Notes: generated from the sequence alone by a model not told the origin. 42,973 bases of DNA from Oceanococcus sp. (GCA_030147945.1 JASBUL010000078.1:1-42973), one strand, 5' to 3'; shown: positions 29,587 to 39,299, counted from the first letter of the stretch. Made by a program: numbers and translations.

Positions 29587-29597
29587 ACCAAATGGGT
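29587..29597 (+). promoter_or_regulatory. Possible Rrf2 operator at the suf promoter
   Basis: ACCAAATGGGT is a partial inverted repeat in the 31-bp space between the upstream terminator and the Rrf2 start. It is in the right place for autoregulation by the Fe-S regulator. It does not match the E. coli IscR type 1 consensus well, and no clear -35/-10 pair is seen beside it. Confidence 0.25.
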
Positions 29598-29602
29598 ACG
29601 AT

Positions 29603-30019
29603 ATGCTCCGACTCAGCAAACAGACGGATTACGCCACGGTGCTGCTCTCGCATATGGCGAGCGCGCCGCAGCGCGTCTGTAACGTGAGCGAGCTGGCCCA
29701 GGCCACCCACGTCAGCGCACCGATGGCGAGCAAAACCCTCAAGGTGCTGGCGCGTGAAGGCCTGATCGAATCCGAGCGCGGCGCCAGCGGTGGCTACCGC
29801 CTGAGCCGCGACCCGTCGCAAATTTCAATTGCTGACATTGTGCGCGCCATCGAAGGGCCGATCGCGCTGACCCAATGCAGCAGTCACGAAGGCTGTTCGC
29901 TGCAATCGCACTGCCAGATTCGCCCGCACTGGCAGGTGATCAACAGCACCATCATCAACAGCCTGAAACAATTGAGCCTGGCCGAACTGCAAGGACCGGC
30001 CAGCCACCTGGGGCTCTGA
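29603..30019 (+). CDS. Rrf2-family Fe-S assembly regulator of the SUF operon
   Basis: This 138-aa winged-helix regulator resembles IscR and the SUF-associated Rrf2 proteins of Xanthomonas-type genomes. It starts [19 protein letters not shown]. The recognition helix is in [19 protein letters not shown], the wing in [11 protein letters not shown], and three cysteines (about residues 92-104, [13 protein letters not shown]) are spaced to ligate an Fe-S cluster. It lies 17 bp before sufB. By family it represses suf when its cluster is loaded; that mode is inferred. Confidence 0.92.
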   Translation: MLRLSKQTDYATVLLSHMASAPQRVCNVSELAQATHVSAPMASKTLKVLAREGLIESERGASGGYRLSRDPSQISIADIVRAIEGPIALTQCSSHEGCSLQSHCQIRPHWQVINSTIINSLKQLSLAELQGPASHLGL

Positions 30020-30036
30020 CCCAGCAAGAGGACGCT

Positions 30037-31488
30037 ATGTCGACCGAGACCACAGAACTTGAACAGCTAATCCGCCGCCGCGAGTACCGCGAGGGCTTCG
30101 TAACCGATCTGGAATCGGAAACGGTGCCGCCCGGACTCAACGAGGATGTGGTGCGGGCCATCTCCGCACGCAAAAACGAACCGGAATGGATGCTGGAATG
30201 GCGCCTGGAGGCTTATCGCGGCTGGCTGCAGATGCGCGAGCCGGAATGGGCCAACGTGGACTACGGGCCGATCGACTACCAGGCGATCTCCTACTATTCC
30301 GCACCCAAGAGCATGAAGGACGGCCCCAAAAGCCTGGATGAGGTCGATCCCAAGCTGCTCGAAACGTACGAAAAACTGGGCATTCCAGTCCACGAGCGCG
30401 CCGCACTGGCCGGCGTGGCGGTCGACATGGTGTTTGACAGTGTCTCCGTTGCCACCACCTTTCAGGAAAAGCTGGCCGACGCCGGCGTGTTGTTCTGCCC
30501 GATTTCAGAGGCCATTCAAAAGCACCCCGAGCTGATCAAAAAGTATCTCGGCTCGGTGGTACCGCGCAAAGACAATTACTTTGCCGCACTCAACTCCGCC
30601 GTGTTCACCGACGGTTCGTTTGTCTACATCCCCAAGGGCGTGCGCTGCCCGATGGAACTGTCGACCTACTTCCGCATCAATGAGCGCAACACCGGTCAGT
30701 TCGAGCGCACCCTGATCATTGCCGAAGACGACAGCCACGTGAGCTATCTCGAAGGCTGCACCGCACCGATGCGCGATGAAAATCAGCTGCATGCGGCGGT
30801 GGTCGAACTGGTGGCGCTGGATCGTGCCGAGATCAAATATTCCACGGTGCAGAACTGGTACCCGGGTGACGAGGACGGCAAAGGCGGGATCTACAACTTC
30901 GTGACCAAGCGTGGCGACTGCCGCGGCGAAAGCTCCAAGATCTCCTGGACCCAGGTCGAAACCGGGTCCTCGGTGACCTGGAAATACCCCGGCTGCGTGC
31001 TGCGTGGCGACAACTCGGTGGGCGAGTTCTACTCGGTGGCGCTGTCGCATCACAAACAGCAGGCCGACACCGGCACCAAAATGGTTCACCTGGGCCGCAA
31101 CACCCGCTCGCACATCATTTCCAAAGGCATTTCGGCCGGTCGTGGCAACCAGACCTACCGCGGTCTGGTCAAGGTTTCGCCGCGCGCCGAAGGCGCACGC
31201 AACTACACCCAATGTGACAGCCTGCTGATCGGCGATCAGTGCGGCGCGCACACCGTGCCGTACCTTGAAACCCGCCATTCCACGGCACAATGTGAGCACG
31301 AAGCGACCACCTCGAAGATCGGCGACGATCAGTTGTTCTACCTGCGCGCCCGAGGCATTGGCGAGGAAGAAGCGGTGTCCATGATCGTCAATGGATTCTG
31401 CAAAGACGTGTTCCGCGAACTCCCCATGGAGTTTGCGGTGGAAGCCCAGCGTCTGCTGAGCGTGTCACTGGAGGGCGCGGTGGGCTGA
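30037..31488 (+). CDS. sufB: Fe-S cluster assembly protein SufB
   Basis: SufB is the scaffold of the SufBC2D complex on which the Fe-S cluster forms. The 483-aa product begins at the ATG at 30037, with GAGG five bases upstream; the frame starting at 29875 is noise inside the regulator gene. Family strings include [36 protein letters not shown] and the β-helix core with [20 protein letters not shown]. The C-terminal cysteine-bearing segment is [11 protein letters not shown], followed by [20 protein letters not shown]. It is followed by sufC after 110 bp. Confidence 0.97.
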   Translation: MSTETTELEQLIRRREYREGFVTDLESETVPPGLNEDVVRAISARKNEPEWMLEWRLEAYRGWLQMREPEWANVDYGPIDYQAISYYSAPKSMKDGPKSLDEVDPKLLETYEKLGIPVHERAALAGVAVDMVFDSVSVATTFQEKLADAGVLFCPISEAIQKHPELIKKYLGSVVPRKDNYFAALNSAVFTDGSFVYIPKGVRCPMELSTYFRINERNTGQFERTLIIAEDDSHVSYLEGCTAPMRDENQLHAAVVELVALDRAEIKYSTVQNWYPGDEDGKGGIYNFVTKRGDCRGESSKISWTQVETGSSVTWKYPGCVLRGDNSVGEFYSVALSHHKQQADTGTKMVHLGRNTRSHIISKGISAGRGNQTYRGLVKVSPRAEGARNYTQCDSLLIGDQCGAHTVPYLETRHSTAQCEHEATTSKIGDDQLFYLRARGIGEEEAVSMIVNGFCKDVFRELPMEFAVEAQRLLSVSLEGAVG

Positions 31489-31598
31489 CGCCCCGAATCC
31501 GCATCAGGCCGGCTGAAGTGTTTTTTCAAACCCTCTCCGCGAAATCTCACAATAGAACCGCCCCAAACGCCAAACGAAACTCTGAAAAAAGATTCAAC

Positions 31599-32357
31599 AT
31601 GCTGAAGATCGAAGACCTCACCGCCAACGTTCAGGACAAGGACATCCTCAAAGGTATCAACCTGAACATCGGCCCCGGCGAAGTTCACGCCATCATGGGT
31701 CCTAATGGCTCGGGCAAGAGCACCCTGGCCAACATCCTGGCCGGTCGTGACAGCTATGACATCACCGGTGGCAGCGTCCGCTTCGAGGACCAGGACCTGC
31801 TTGAGCTGGATCCGGAAGAGCGCGCCTGCGCCGGCATTTTCCTTGGCTTTCAGTACCCGGTGGAAATCCCCGGGGTGAGCAACATGACCATGCTCAAAGC
31901 CGCCGTCAACGCACGCCGCAAGGCCCAGGGCCAGGACGAAGCCACCCCGCTGGAATTGTTGCAGAAGGTCAAGAAAGCGGCGGAAACCATGAAAGTCTCT
32001 GACGCCATGCTGCAACGCGGCGTCAACGAAGGCTTTTCCGGCGGCGAAAAAAAGCGCAACGAAATCCTGCAGATGCTGGTGCTGGAACCAAAGCTCGCCA
32101 TCCTCGATGAAACCGATTCCGGGCTCGACATCGATGCCCTCAAGGTCGTCTCGGACGGTGTCAATGCGCTGCGCTCGCCCGAGCGTTCGGTGGTCCTGGT
32201 CACCCACTATCAGCGCCTGCTTGACCACATCAAACCGGATTACGTGCACGTTCTGGCTGGTGGCCGCATCGTCGAGTCCGGCGGCCCCGAATTGGCCCTG
32301 ACGCTGGAAGAAAAAGGCTACGCCTGGGTCGCCGACAAGCAGCAGGCGTCGGCATGA
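31599..32357 (+). CDS. sufC: Fe-S assembly ATPase SufC
   Basis: SufC is the ABC-type ATPase that drives the SufBCD scaffold in the cytosol. It does not transport. The 252-aa product has Walker A GPNGSGKST at 34-42, the Q-loop in GFQYPVEIPG, the ABC signature FSGGEKKRNE, Walker B LAILDETDSGLD, and the switch His in VTHYQR. The start is the ATG at 31599. The upstream 110 bp hold an 8-bp inverted repeat (TTTTTTCA about 31520-31527, TGAAAAAA about 31583-31590) but no convincing promoter. The end overlaps sufD by four bases. Confidence 0.97.
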   Translation: MLKIEDLTANVQDKDILKGINLNIGPGEVHAIMGPNGSGKSTLANILAGRDSYDITGGSVRFEDQDLLELDPEERACAGIFLGFQYPVEIPGVSNMTMLKAAVNARRKAQGQDEATPLELLQKVKKAAETMKVSDAMLQRGVNEGFSGGEKKRNEILQMLVLEPKLAILDETDSGLDIDALKVVSDGVNALRSPERSVVLVTHYQRLLDHIKPDYVHVLAGGRIVESGGPELALTLEEKGYAWVADKQQASA

Positions 32358-33496
32358 GCGAGCAGATCGCACCCAGCGCGATCCGCTGGCCCACACGCAA
32401 ACAGGAAGCCTGGAAGTACACCGACCTGGCGGCCTGGAGCAAGCTGATGCCCGAGGCATTCAGCCTTGCGCCTGCGCAGGCCGAAGAAGCCCCGCGCACC
32501 TTGTGGCACGGCGACTGCGCGCGTCGCCTGGTGTGGCTGGATGGCGCGTTTCAGGCGGCCTGGTCGCACGGCGAAGCCCCGCAAGCGAGCGACAAGGCCG
32601 ATCAGCGCACCTGCAGCGCGCTCAAGGACCTGATCACGCACAGCCGCAGTGAAAGCCACAGCCTTGCACTGAGCAGCGCCGACAAGCACATCCATCTGGT
32701 CTTCGCACATGCCGGCGATCAGGACGCGCTGTCGCACTTGAGCCTGGACATCGAGGTGCCGGACAACAGCGAAGTCACCATCATTGAGGAACATGTTGGT
32801 GGACGCGCCGGGCTGGCCAGCCAGCAACTCAATCTGAACCTGGGTGCCAACGCCCGGGTCCAGCATGTGCGCCTGCAGCACTGCGCCGCAACACAGATGC
32901 TGATCGCCGGCCAGCACGCCAGGCTGGCCAACCATGCCCGTCTGTTCCAGACCCACATCGAATGGGGCGGCCGCCTGAGCCGCCTGCACAGCACGCTCGG
33001 CCTTGAGGGCCAGGGCGCGGAATGCCATTACTACGCCCTGTCCGGCCTGGGCGATCGCCAGCATGTGGATCATCAGGTCGAGGTGCGTCACGAGGCGGCC
33101 CATGCGATCAGCCGCCTGCGTGCGCGTGGCATCGTTGGCGACAGCGCCCGGCAAGTCTTCAACGGCAAGGTCTACGTGGCACGCGGCGCTCAGAAGACCG
33201 ATTCCGATCAGCTGCTGCGCAATCTGCTGCTCAGTGACAAAGCCGAAGTCGACGCCAAGCCTGAACTGGAAATCTATGCCGATGACGTGCGCTGCGCGCA
33301 TGGCTCCACGGTGGGACGGCTGGACGATGCGGCGCTGTTCTACCTGCGCAGCCGCGGCCTGAACCGGGCCGAAGCTCGCCGCCTGCTGATGCTCAGCTTT
33401 GCCGAGCGCGTATTGCGTGAAATCCCTGACGAGGCGCTGCGTCATCAAACCCGCGATGCCTTCGCCGATCATCTCAGCCTGCAAACTCCGGCATGA
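32354..33496 (+). CDS. sufD: Fe-S cluster assembly protein SufD
   Basis: SufD is the SufB paralogue that completes the SufBC2D scaffold and is needed for iron entry. The 380-aa product begins with the typical RWPTRKQEAWKYTDLAAW segment. The β-helix core and the C-terminal helices (ALFYLRSRGLNRAEARRLLM, then LSFAERVLREIPDEALR) follow. The conserved C-terminal DVRCAHGSTVG carries the Cys/His pair at the SufB interface. It overlaps sufC and sufS by four bases on each side (ATGA), a tightly coupled operon. Confidence 0.96.
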   Translation: MSEQIAPSAIRWPTRKQEAWKYTDLAAWSKLMPEAFSLAPAQAEEAPRTLWHGDCARRLVWLDGAFQAAWSHGEAPQASDKADQRTCSALKDLITHSRSESHSLALSSADKHIHLVFAHAGDQDALSHLSLDIEVPDNSEVTIIEEHVGGRAGLASQQLNLNLGANARVQHVRLQHCAATQMLIAGQHARLANHARLFQTHIEWGGRLSRLHSTLGLEGQGAECHYYALSGLGDRQHVDHQVEVRHEAAHAISRLRARGIVGDSARQVFNGKVYVARGAQKTDSDQLLRNLLLSDKAEVDAKPELEIYADDVRCAHGSTVGRLDDAALFYLRSRGLNRAEARRLLMLSFAERVLREIPDEALRHQTRDAFADHLSLQTPA

Positions 33497-34713
33497 CACA
33501 CATGATTGATGCGCTGCGCGCGCGCTTTCCAGCCCTGCAGCAGCAGGTCAATGGCCAGCCGCTGGCCTACCTGGACAACGCCGCAACGACGCAAAAGCCC
33601 GATACGGTTATCGAGGCGCTGCTCGATTACTACCGTCAGGACAACGCCAACGTACACCGCGCGGTTCACACCCTGGCGGGGCGTGCCACGCGTGATTACG
33701 AGGGCGCGCGCGACCGCATCGCGCAGTTCATCAATGCCGCCTCGCGCGAGAACGTCATCTTCACGCGCGGCACCACTGAAGCGATCAATCTGGTGGCCTA
33801 CAGCTGGGCCCGACATCAACTTGGTGAAGGCGATGAAATTCTCATCACCGAGCTGGAGCACCACTCCAACATCGTGCCGTGGCAGCTGGTCTGCAAAGAA
33901 ACCGGCGCGGTGCTCAAAGCCGCCCCGGTGAAAGACTCCGGTGAACTCGACATGGCGGCCCTGCAAAGCCTGCTCAGCTCGCGCACCAAGCTGGTCGCCA
34001 TCGGCGATGCCTCCAATGCCATCGGCACCATCAATCCGGTGGCTGAGATCATCACCCTGGCCCACAAGGTCGGCGCCCGCGTGCTGGTCGATGCGGCACA
34101 GGCGATGGCCCACCACAGCTTGGACGTGCAGGCGCTGGACGCCGATTTCGTGGCCTTCTCCGCGCACAAGATGTACGGCCCCACCGGTTTCGGCGTGCTC
34201 TACGGCAAAACCGAAGTGCTCGAACAGGCGCAGCCCTGGCAGGGTGGCGGCGACATGATCGAAACGGTGACGCTACAAGAAAGTACCTGGAACGCGCTGC
34301 CCTATCGCTTTGAAGCCGGCACACCGAATATTGCTGATGCGATTGCCACTGGTGCTGCGGTTGATTTCATGCAGTCTCTGGATCTGGCTGCAGTGGCCGC
34401 GCATGAGCAGGCCCTGCTGGAACGGGCCACCAACGGCCTGAACAGTGTGGACGGTCTGCGCATCATCGGCACCGCGCCACGCAAAGCCGCCATTGTGTCC
34501 TTCGTCATGGACACCGCACACCCGCAGGACATCGGCACCTTGCTGGACGAAAACGGGATCGCGGTGCGCACCGGCCACCATTGCGCCATGCCGCTGATGG
34601 CCCGGTTTGGTGTGCCCGGCACGGTTCGGGCCTCTTTCGCCCTGTACAACACCGAGGATGAGGTGGACCGTCTGATCGACAGCTTGCACAGAATCGCGCG
34701 CCTGTTTGCCTGA
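33493..34713 (+). CDS. sufS: Cysteine desulfurase SufS
   Basis: SufS is a PLP enzyme that takes sulfur from cysteine and supplies it to the SUF scaffold. The 406-aa product has the PLP lysine K226 in SAHKMYGPTG, the cofactor-stacking His124 in LEHHSN, and the persulfide-carrying Cys364 in RTGHHCAMPLM. The loop around Cys364 is short, as in group II desulfurases, which usually need a SufE or SufU partner; neither is in the window. It starts at 33493, overlapping sufD, and is the last suf gene here. Confidence 0.96.
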   Translation: MTHMIDALRARFPALQQQVNGQPLAYLDNAATTQKPDTVIEALLDYYRQDNANVHRAVHTLAGRATRDYEGARDRIAQFINAASRENVIFTRGTTEAINLVAYSWARHQLGEGDEILITELEHHSNIVPWQLVCKETGAVLKAAPVKDSGELDMAALQSLLSSRTKLVAIGDASNAIGTINPVAEIITLAHKVGARVLVDAAQAMAHHSLDVQALDADFVAFSAHKMYGPTGFGVLYGKTEVLEQAQPWQGGGDMIETVTLQESTWNALPYRFEAGTPNIADAIATGAAVDFMQSLDLAAVAAHEQALLERATNGLNSVDGLRIIGTAPRKAAIVSFVMDTAHPQDIGTLLDENGIAVRTGHHCAMPLMARFGVPGTVRASFALYNTEDEVDRLIDSLHRIARLFA

Positions 34714-34774
34714 GTCCGCACCGACAGCACACAAACTTGCTATTGCAAACCGCTGAATTTGCTACGCTTGAGGC

Positions 34775-37700
34775 ATGAATCCGGGTACGAACTCAATAGC
34801 AGAAACACCGGTACGCTGGCTCCACAGCCTGCGTTTCGCTCTGTTGCTGTTGAGCCTGCTGCTGACCTTGATCTTTGGCAGCGTCGCACTGACCCTCAAT
34901 CAACAGGCCGTCGCTGAGCCGCTGCGCCAAACCACGCAAGCGCAGTTTTCCCAGCAGCAACAAAACCTGCGCGATCAGCTGAGCGACAGAATTCGCAATG
35001 CCGAGCACGTCGCCCAGGCACTAAACGCCCTGGCCAATGCGCTGTGGGGCCGTGACACGGAACTGCGCCAGCTCGGCCAGCAGCTGCTTGAACGGCTGCC
35101 GTCGGACAGCGCCATCATCGCCGCCGGCATCTGGCCGGAACCGCGCGCGTTTCAACGTGAGAAGGTCCGTAGCGGCCTGTACTGGACGCTCAGTCCGAAC
35201 GCGGACACCCGCACAGTGCGCTTTCACGACGATTACAACAATCCGGCCAATATCAGCTACCACGGCGAGAGCTGGTACACACCGACGCGCTATCAGCAAA
35301 CGCCGGACTGCTACTGGACCCACCGTTACACCGATCCGTTCCTGCGCAAGGCGGTGATCACCTGCGCCATGGCTGTACGCCGCGACGACCGCTATCTGGG
35401 TGCCACCACCATCGTGCTCGACCCCGCACGCCTCGAACGCAGCATGGCAGCACTGTCGCGCGTGTCTCCCTTCTACGTGCTGCTGGATCATGACCAGCAA
35501 ATCCTCAGCGCCGAAGGCATCGAACTCAGAAACAGCGACACCCTGCCCACTCTGGCCCAACACGACAAGCGCTTCGGTCTCATCACGGTTCAGCTACACA
35601 ACGCAGTACAGCAGCGCATCGGTGACGCCCGTCAGCGCGCGGGCAACTGGGACAGCGCTGTTGCCGAACTCAGCGACAACAGCCGCCAGCTGTCGCATTT
35701 GCAGGCCGAACAGATACTCGCCCGGCTGTATGCCGAAAATGACAGCGCCACAAACCAACGCGACCTGCTGATCAAGGGTGATGCACTGACCCAGACCGCT
35801 CTCAATATCAGCAACCTGGGCAGCATCGGGATATTGCTCAGCGGACAGTACCAGCCGGCCCAGGTCGCGGGTTGGTCGCTGGACATATGGATCAGCGCAG
35901 GGGTTACGGCTGGCGCCATCGGGTTGGCCCTGATGCTCTCGTTCGCGTTCAGCGGTCGGGTTGTGGTGAGCCCGCTACACCGCCTGATCCAGCAGCTTCG
36001 ACTGCCCGCCGAAGACACCCATGTCGACACCACGCCAGCCAACGAAATCGGCGTCATCGGCGAGCTGATCAACGCACGGCATGCCCATATACGACGCTTG
36101 CTGGAAGCCGCTCAGCGCAAGTCCCGGGTCGAAGCCCGCAAGGCCAAAACGCGTCAACCACGGGTGGAAGACAGCGATTCCGGCTGGGCGGTGATCGACG
36201 CCATGGCGGATGCGGTCGCCATGACCGACGGCAACGGCAAGATTCGCTACCTCAACGGCGCTGCGGAAACGCTGTCGGGCTGGAACCTTGCCCAGGCACG
36301 CGGGCTGGATTTTGATGAGGTGTTCCATATCCTCGACCACAGCGGCAAGCAGCGCCTGGCGCAAATAGCCACGCGCGCCCTGCAACCCGCTGCGCCCACC
36401 GGCCGCGCCATCCCGGTCATGTTCAAAACACGCAGCGGCCATCACCTGCCTTGCAAGCTGAGCAGCGCGCCGGTGCGGGATGCGCGGGGCGCCAACGAAG
36501 GTGTGGCCATCATTCTCAACGACGCACGCAGCGTGCTGGCCGGTTCCGGACAAATCGCCAGCGAGTTGCGTGACAAGCTGACCGGCCTGCTCAACCGCCA
36601 GGCCTTCGATGTCGAGCTGGCCTCGCGCTGTGAATCAGCGCGCCAGAATCTGGCCAACACCTTCGCCCTGCTCTACCTTGATGTCGACCACATGCAGGAC
36701 ATCAACCAGGCCTTTGGCAGCGAGGGTGGCGACGAATTTTTGCGCCAGCTGGGCCGTCTGATTCAGAGCGATGTGGGCGAAGGCAACCCGGCCTACCGCC
36801 TGCACAGCGACAAATTCGCCGTTCTACTCGACAGCGCCGATCCAGCCGCGGCCAAACTCACCGCCGAGCTGCTCAGCGCGGATGTGCAGAGCTGGGGCTT
36901 CCAGTGGCATGGAGAGCGTCGCGATGTCAGCGTCAGCATCGGACTGATCATGGTCGACAAGGACAGCGGACGTCCGGCCGATGTGCTGCGCCAGGCCGAT
37001 GCCTTGTGCCTGCAGGCTCAGAACGAAGGCCGCGGCCGTATCGCCAGCGGGCGGGCGCAGGCCGACAAGGACGAACGCCGCGATGATCGCAACTGGCTGA
37101 CCAACATCAAGAAAGGCCTGGCCGAGGATCGCTTTCATCTGTCCACCCAGCAAATTCGCCCGCTGCAACGCAACAGCGACGATGGGCATGTGTTCAGCAC
37201 CCTGATGTCTCTGGAAGATGACGAAGGCTTCTGGACCGGGGCCGATAAATTCATGCCGGTCGCAGAGCGCCATGATCTGGCCGAACAACTTGACCGCTGG
37301 ACCATCGATCAGGTGTTCAAGCACCTGATCAAGGATCCAGAACTGACCGTGGGCATCGACTTCTGCATCATTTCGCTCTCGGTCAGCAGCATGCAGTCGC
37401 CGCGCTTTCTCGATTTCATGATCGAGCACTTCAAGGACAGCGCCGTCTCACCGAGCAAGATCTGTCTCGACCTGAGCGAAAACAACGTACACACCCGTTT
37501 GTCCAGCGCACGTGACTTCTGCCGCACCATGCACCGCGCCGGTTGTCGCCTGAGCCTGTCCGGGGTCTCGACCCGCCCGTCCAGCTACAAGCTGATTCGC
37601 GAACTGCCCGTTCAGCTGGTGCGTTTCGACCCGGCGCTGACGCACAGCGCGGATCGCGATCCGGTGGAGCGCCTGGCCACCGAATCACTGCACCGTATTG

Positions 37701-37843
37701 TCCATACGCTGGGCAAGCAAAGCATGGCTTTGCAGGTCAATTCCGCCGAACTGCTGCGCGTGCTTCAGGGTATCGGCATCAACTATGCACAGGGCGATGC
37801 CATCGCCCGCCCCACCCCGATCGTGTTTCAGGCCCAAGCTTAG
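34775..37843 (+). CDS. Membrane Cache-HAMP-PAS-GGDEF-EAL protein with degenerate GGDEF and EAL motifs
   Basis: The 1022-aa sensor has a helix at about 20-42 and a large periplasmic region at about 43-366 with a dCache-like pattern (FHDDYNNPANISYHGESWY, ITCAMAVRRDDRYLGATTIV). A second helix at about 374-396 leads to a HAMP-like segment and a PAS domain at about 468-585. A GGDEF-fold domain at about 597-760 starts canonically (DKLTGLLNRQAF), but its active-site loop reads HSDKF at 677-681. The literal GGDEF at 651-655 lies in the preceding helix and is a decoy. In the EAL-fold domain (about 775-1018) the EAL region reads FSTLMSL, and other metal/phosphate residues are replaced (ISLSVSS, CLDLSE, LSLSG). 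Both enzymatic activities are probably lost, as in E. coli CsrD. It starts 61 bp after sufS; the start is supported by GAGG very close to the ATG. Confidence 0.9.
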   Translation: MNPGTNSIAETPVRWLHSLRFALLLLSLLLTLIFGSVALTLNQQAVAEPLRQTTQAQFSQQQQNLRDQLSDRIRNAEHVAQALNALANALWGRDTELRQLGQQLLERLPSDSAIIAAGIWPEPRAFQREKVRSGLYWTLSPNADTRTVRFHDDYNNPANISYHGESWYTPTRYQQTPDCYWTHRYTDPFLRKAVITCAMAVRRDDRYLGATTIVLDPARLERSMAALSRVSPFYVLLDHDQQILSAEGIELRNSDTLPTLAQHDKRFGLITVQLHNAVQQRIGDARQRAGNWDSAVAELSDNSRQLSHLQAEQILARLYAENDSATNQRDLLIKGDALTQTALNISNLGSIGILLSGQYQPAQVAGWSLDIWISAGVTAGAIGLALMLSFAFSGRVVVSPLHRLIQQLRLPAEDTHVDTTPANEIGVIGELINARHAHIRRLLEAAQRKSRVEARKAKTRQPRVEDSDSGWAVIDAMADAVAMTDGNGKIRYLNGAAETLSGWNLAQARGLDFDEVFHILDHSGKQRLAQIATRALQPAAPTGRAIPVMFKTRSGHHLPCKLSSAPVRDARGANEGVAIILNDARSVLAGSGQIASELRDKLTGLLNRQAFDVELASRCESARQNLANTFALLYLDVDHMQDINQAFGSEGGDEFLRQLGRLIQSDVGEGNPAYRLHSDKFAVLLDSADPAAAKLTAELLSADVQSWGFQWHGERRDVSVSIGLIMVDKDSGRPADVLRQADALCLQAQNEGRGRIASGRAQADKDERRDDRNWLTNIKKGLAEDRFHLSTQQIRPLQRNSDDGHVFSTLMSLEDDEGFWTGADKFMPVAERHDLAEQLDRWTIDQVFKHLIKDPELTVGIDFCIISLSVSSMQSPRFLDFMIEHFKDSAVSPSKICLDLSENNVHTRLSSARDFCRTMHRAGCRLSLSGVSTRPSSYKLIRELPVQLVRFDPALTHSADRDPVERLATESLHRIVHTLGKQSMALQVNSAELLRVLQGIGINYAQGDAIARPTPIVFQAQA

Positions 37844-37921
37844 GCCGTGTCCGGAATCGGCTGGTTTTGCCGTACAGTGACATAGACACAAAAGCAGGGC
37901 TTGGCAACAAGGCCCACATGA

Positions 37922-38353
37922 TTGGGGGAACATCATGGCGACACGCATACTGGCCTGCGTCTGGCCTGCGTGCTGACACTCTGCCTGCTCGGCTGCACCA
38001 CCACGCGGGCGGTAGAAAGAATGGAACACACCACCTTATCCGCGCTCAAACCAGGTGATCACGTCATCGTTGAGATGGTGTCTGACGACACGCAGGAACT
38101 GACCGTGCGCAGCGCCGGCAACGACACCTTGCGGGGCATCGCTCCGGACGGCCGATTGTGGGACATTCCCATGCGCTTGATCACCTCAGTACAACGCGCA
38201 GAGATGGATCATGAGCGCGAACTCGACCCGGGCAAAACACTCGGGCTCGGTTTGCTGAGCTACGTCACGCTGATGATCGTTGCCGGGATGGTGCTGTCAA
38301 AAGCCATCAAAGACGCCATAGACGACCATAACAACGCAGACGCCACGCCCTAG
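37922..38353 (+). CDS. Small putative lipoprotein; start region frameshifted by an 11-bp tandem duplication
   Basis: The body (from [20 protein letters not shown] onward) is intact and encodes a small lipoprotein-like protein with a central β-rich part ([26 protein letters not shown]) and a C-terminal hydrophobic helix ([16 protein letters not shown]). I do not recognise the family. The only well-placed ATG is at 37935, with GGGGGA upstream, but its frame stops at 37974-37976 after [13 protein letters not shown]. Removing one copy of the duplicated CTGGCCTGCGT joins it to the body and gives [17 protein letters not shown], a perfect lipoprotein signal. As it stands the frame can only start from a TTG at 37922 (143 aa, AAGG nine bases upstream), which still yields LTLCLLGC but with an acidic, His-rich n-region. 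It may be a pseudogene, a rescued gene, or an assembly error. Its stop shares CTAG with the htpX stop. Confidence 0.6.
   Translation: MGEHHGDTHTGLRLACVLTLCLLGCTTTRAVERMEHTTLSALKPGDHVIVEMVSDDTQELTVRSAGNDTLRGIAPDGRLWDIPMRLITSVQRAEMDHERELDPGKTLGLGLLSYVTLMIVAGMVLSKAIKDAIDDHNNADATP
37950..37971 (+). repeat. 11-bp perfect tandem duplication CTGGCCTGCGT x2
   Basis: The two identical copies occupy 37950-37960 and 37961-37971, directly abutting. Eleven is not a multiple of three, so the duplication shifts the frame of the lipoprotein gene. Confidence 0.95.
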
Positions 38354-39246
38354 CGGATGATCTGATCCGCCTCCTGCAGGGCCTTGATGCGCTCTTCCAG
38401 CGGCGGATGCGTCATGAACATGCGCTTCAGGCCGCTGCCGAAATTGGGCGCGATACCGAAGGCGCTGAGCTGCTCAGGTAAAGCCCCCTGAGCGACCGGC
38501 TCGCGGCTCTTCAAACGCTCCAGGGCGGCAATCATCTTGCGCTTGCCGGCCAGACTGGCGCCACCCGCATCAGCGTGGAATTCCCGCCAGCGCGAGAACC
38601 AGGCCACGATCGCACTGGCCAGAATGCCAAACACGATCTGCAGGACCATAACGGTGGCGAAATACCCAAGCCCGGTCCCTCGGTCATTCTTGAACACCGC
38701 GCGATCAATCACGTAACCGATGACCCGCGCCAGAAACATGACAAAGGTGTTCACCACACCCTGAATCAGGGTCAGCGTGACCATGTCGCCATTGGCAACA
38801 TGACTGACTTCATGCCCCAGCACGGCTTCAATTTCATCCTGGGTCATGCCGCGCAAAAGCCCGGTGCTGACCGCAACCAGCGCGCTGTTCTTGTTCATGC
38901 CGGTGGCAAAGGCGTTGACATCGGGTGAGTCGTAAACCGCGACTTCCGGCATGCCGATACCAGCCTGACGGGCCTGGCGCTGAACCGTGGACAGCAGCCA
39001 GGCCTCAGCCGAATTGCTGGGCTTGTCAATGACCTTCGCGCCGGTACCCATCTTGGCCATGGTCTTGGACATGGCCAGTGAAATGAACGCCCCACCCATA
39101 CCGAAAATGGCGCAGAAGATCAGCAGCGCGCGCATGTCCAGGCCGTTCTGGGTCATGTAGCGATCCACACCCAGCATATAGGCCACGACGCTCAGCACCA
39201 CGAGCACCGCAATGTTGGTTACCAGGAACAGTGCAATTCTTTTCAT
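38350..39246 (-). CDS. htpX: Membrane protease HtpX
   Basis: HtpX is an inner-membrane zinc metalloprotease that cleaves misfolded membrane proteins. The 298-aa product has two N-terminal helices (about 5-25 and 40-60), the zinc motif H145-E-V-S-H149 in [16 protein letters not shown], a further pair of helices at about 160-215, and the third ligand Glu in [10 protein letters not shown]. It ends with the usual [13 protein letters not shown] segment. The start is the ATG at 39246. A σ32-like promoter lies upstream at 39332-39360, consistent with heat-shock control. The gene is convergent with the small lipoprotein gene and overlaps it by four bases. Confidence 0.96.
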   Translation of the reverse strand: MKRIALFLVTNIAVLVVLSVVAYMLGVDRYMTQNGLDMRALLIFCAIFGMGGAFISLAMSKTMAKMGTGAKVIDKPSNSAEAWLLSTVQRQARQAGIGMPEVAVYDSPDVNAFATGMNKNSALVAVSTGLLRGMTQDEIEAVLGHEVSHVANGDMVTLTLIQGVVNTFVMFLARVIGYVIDRAVFKNDRGTGLGYFATVMVLQIVFGILASAIVAWFSRWREFHADAGGASLAGKRKMIAALERLKSREPVAQGALPEQLSAFGIAPNFGSGLKRMFMTHPPLEERIKALQEADQIIR

Positions 39247-39276
39247 TTGGGTCTAGCCCTTCGGACACATGATCAG

Positions 39277-39299
39277 GACGCGGTGATCACGACCGCGTC
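39277..39299 (-). other. Perfect hairpin in the htpX 5' leader
   Basis: GACGCGGT-GATCACG-ACCGCGTC is an 8-bp perfect stem with a seven-base loop, about 30 bases upstream of the htpX ATG. No T-run follows on either strand, so it is not a typical intrinsic terminator. It could be a leader structure or an operator. Confidence 0.4.

Noticed and set aside
31489-31598. Internal promoter or riboswitch between sufB and sufC
   Set aside because: Only an 8-bp inverted repeat 55 bases apart is visible; no -35/-10 pair or known aptamer pattern.
36725-36739. Literal GGDEF string as diguanylate cyclase active site
   Set aside because: Its place in the domain is the helix before the active loop; the real loop at 36803-36817 reads HSDKF.
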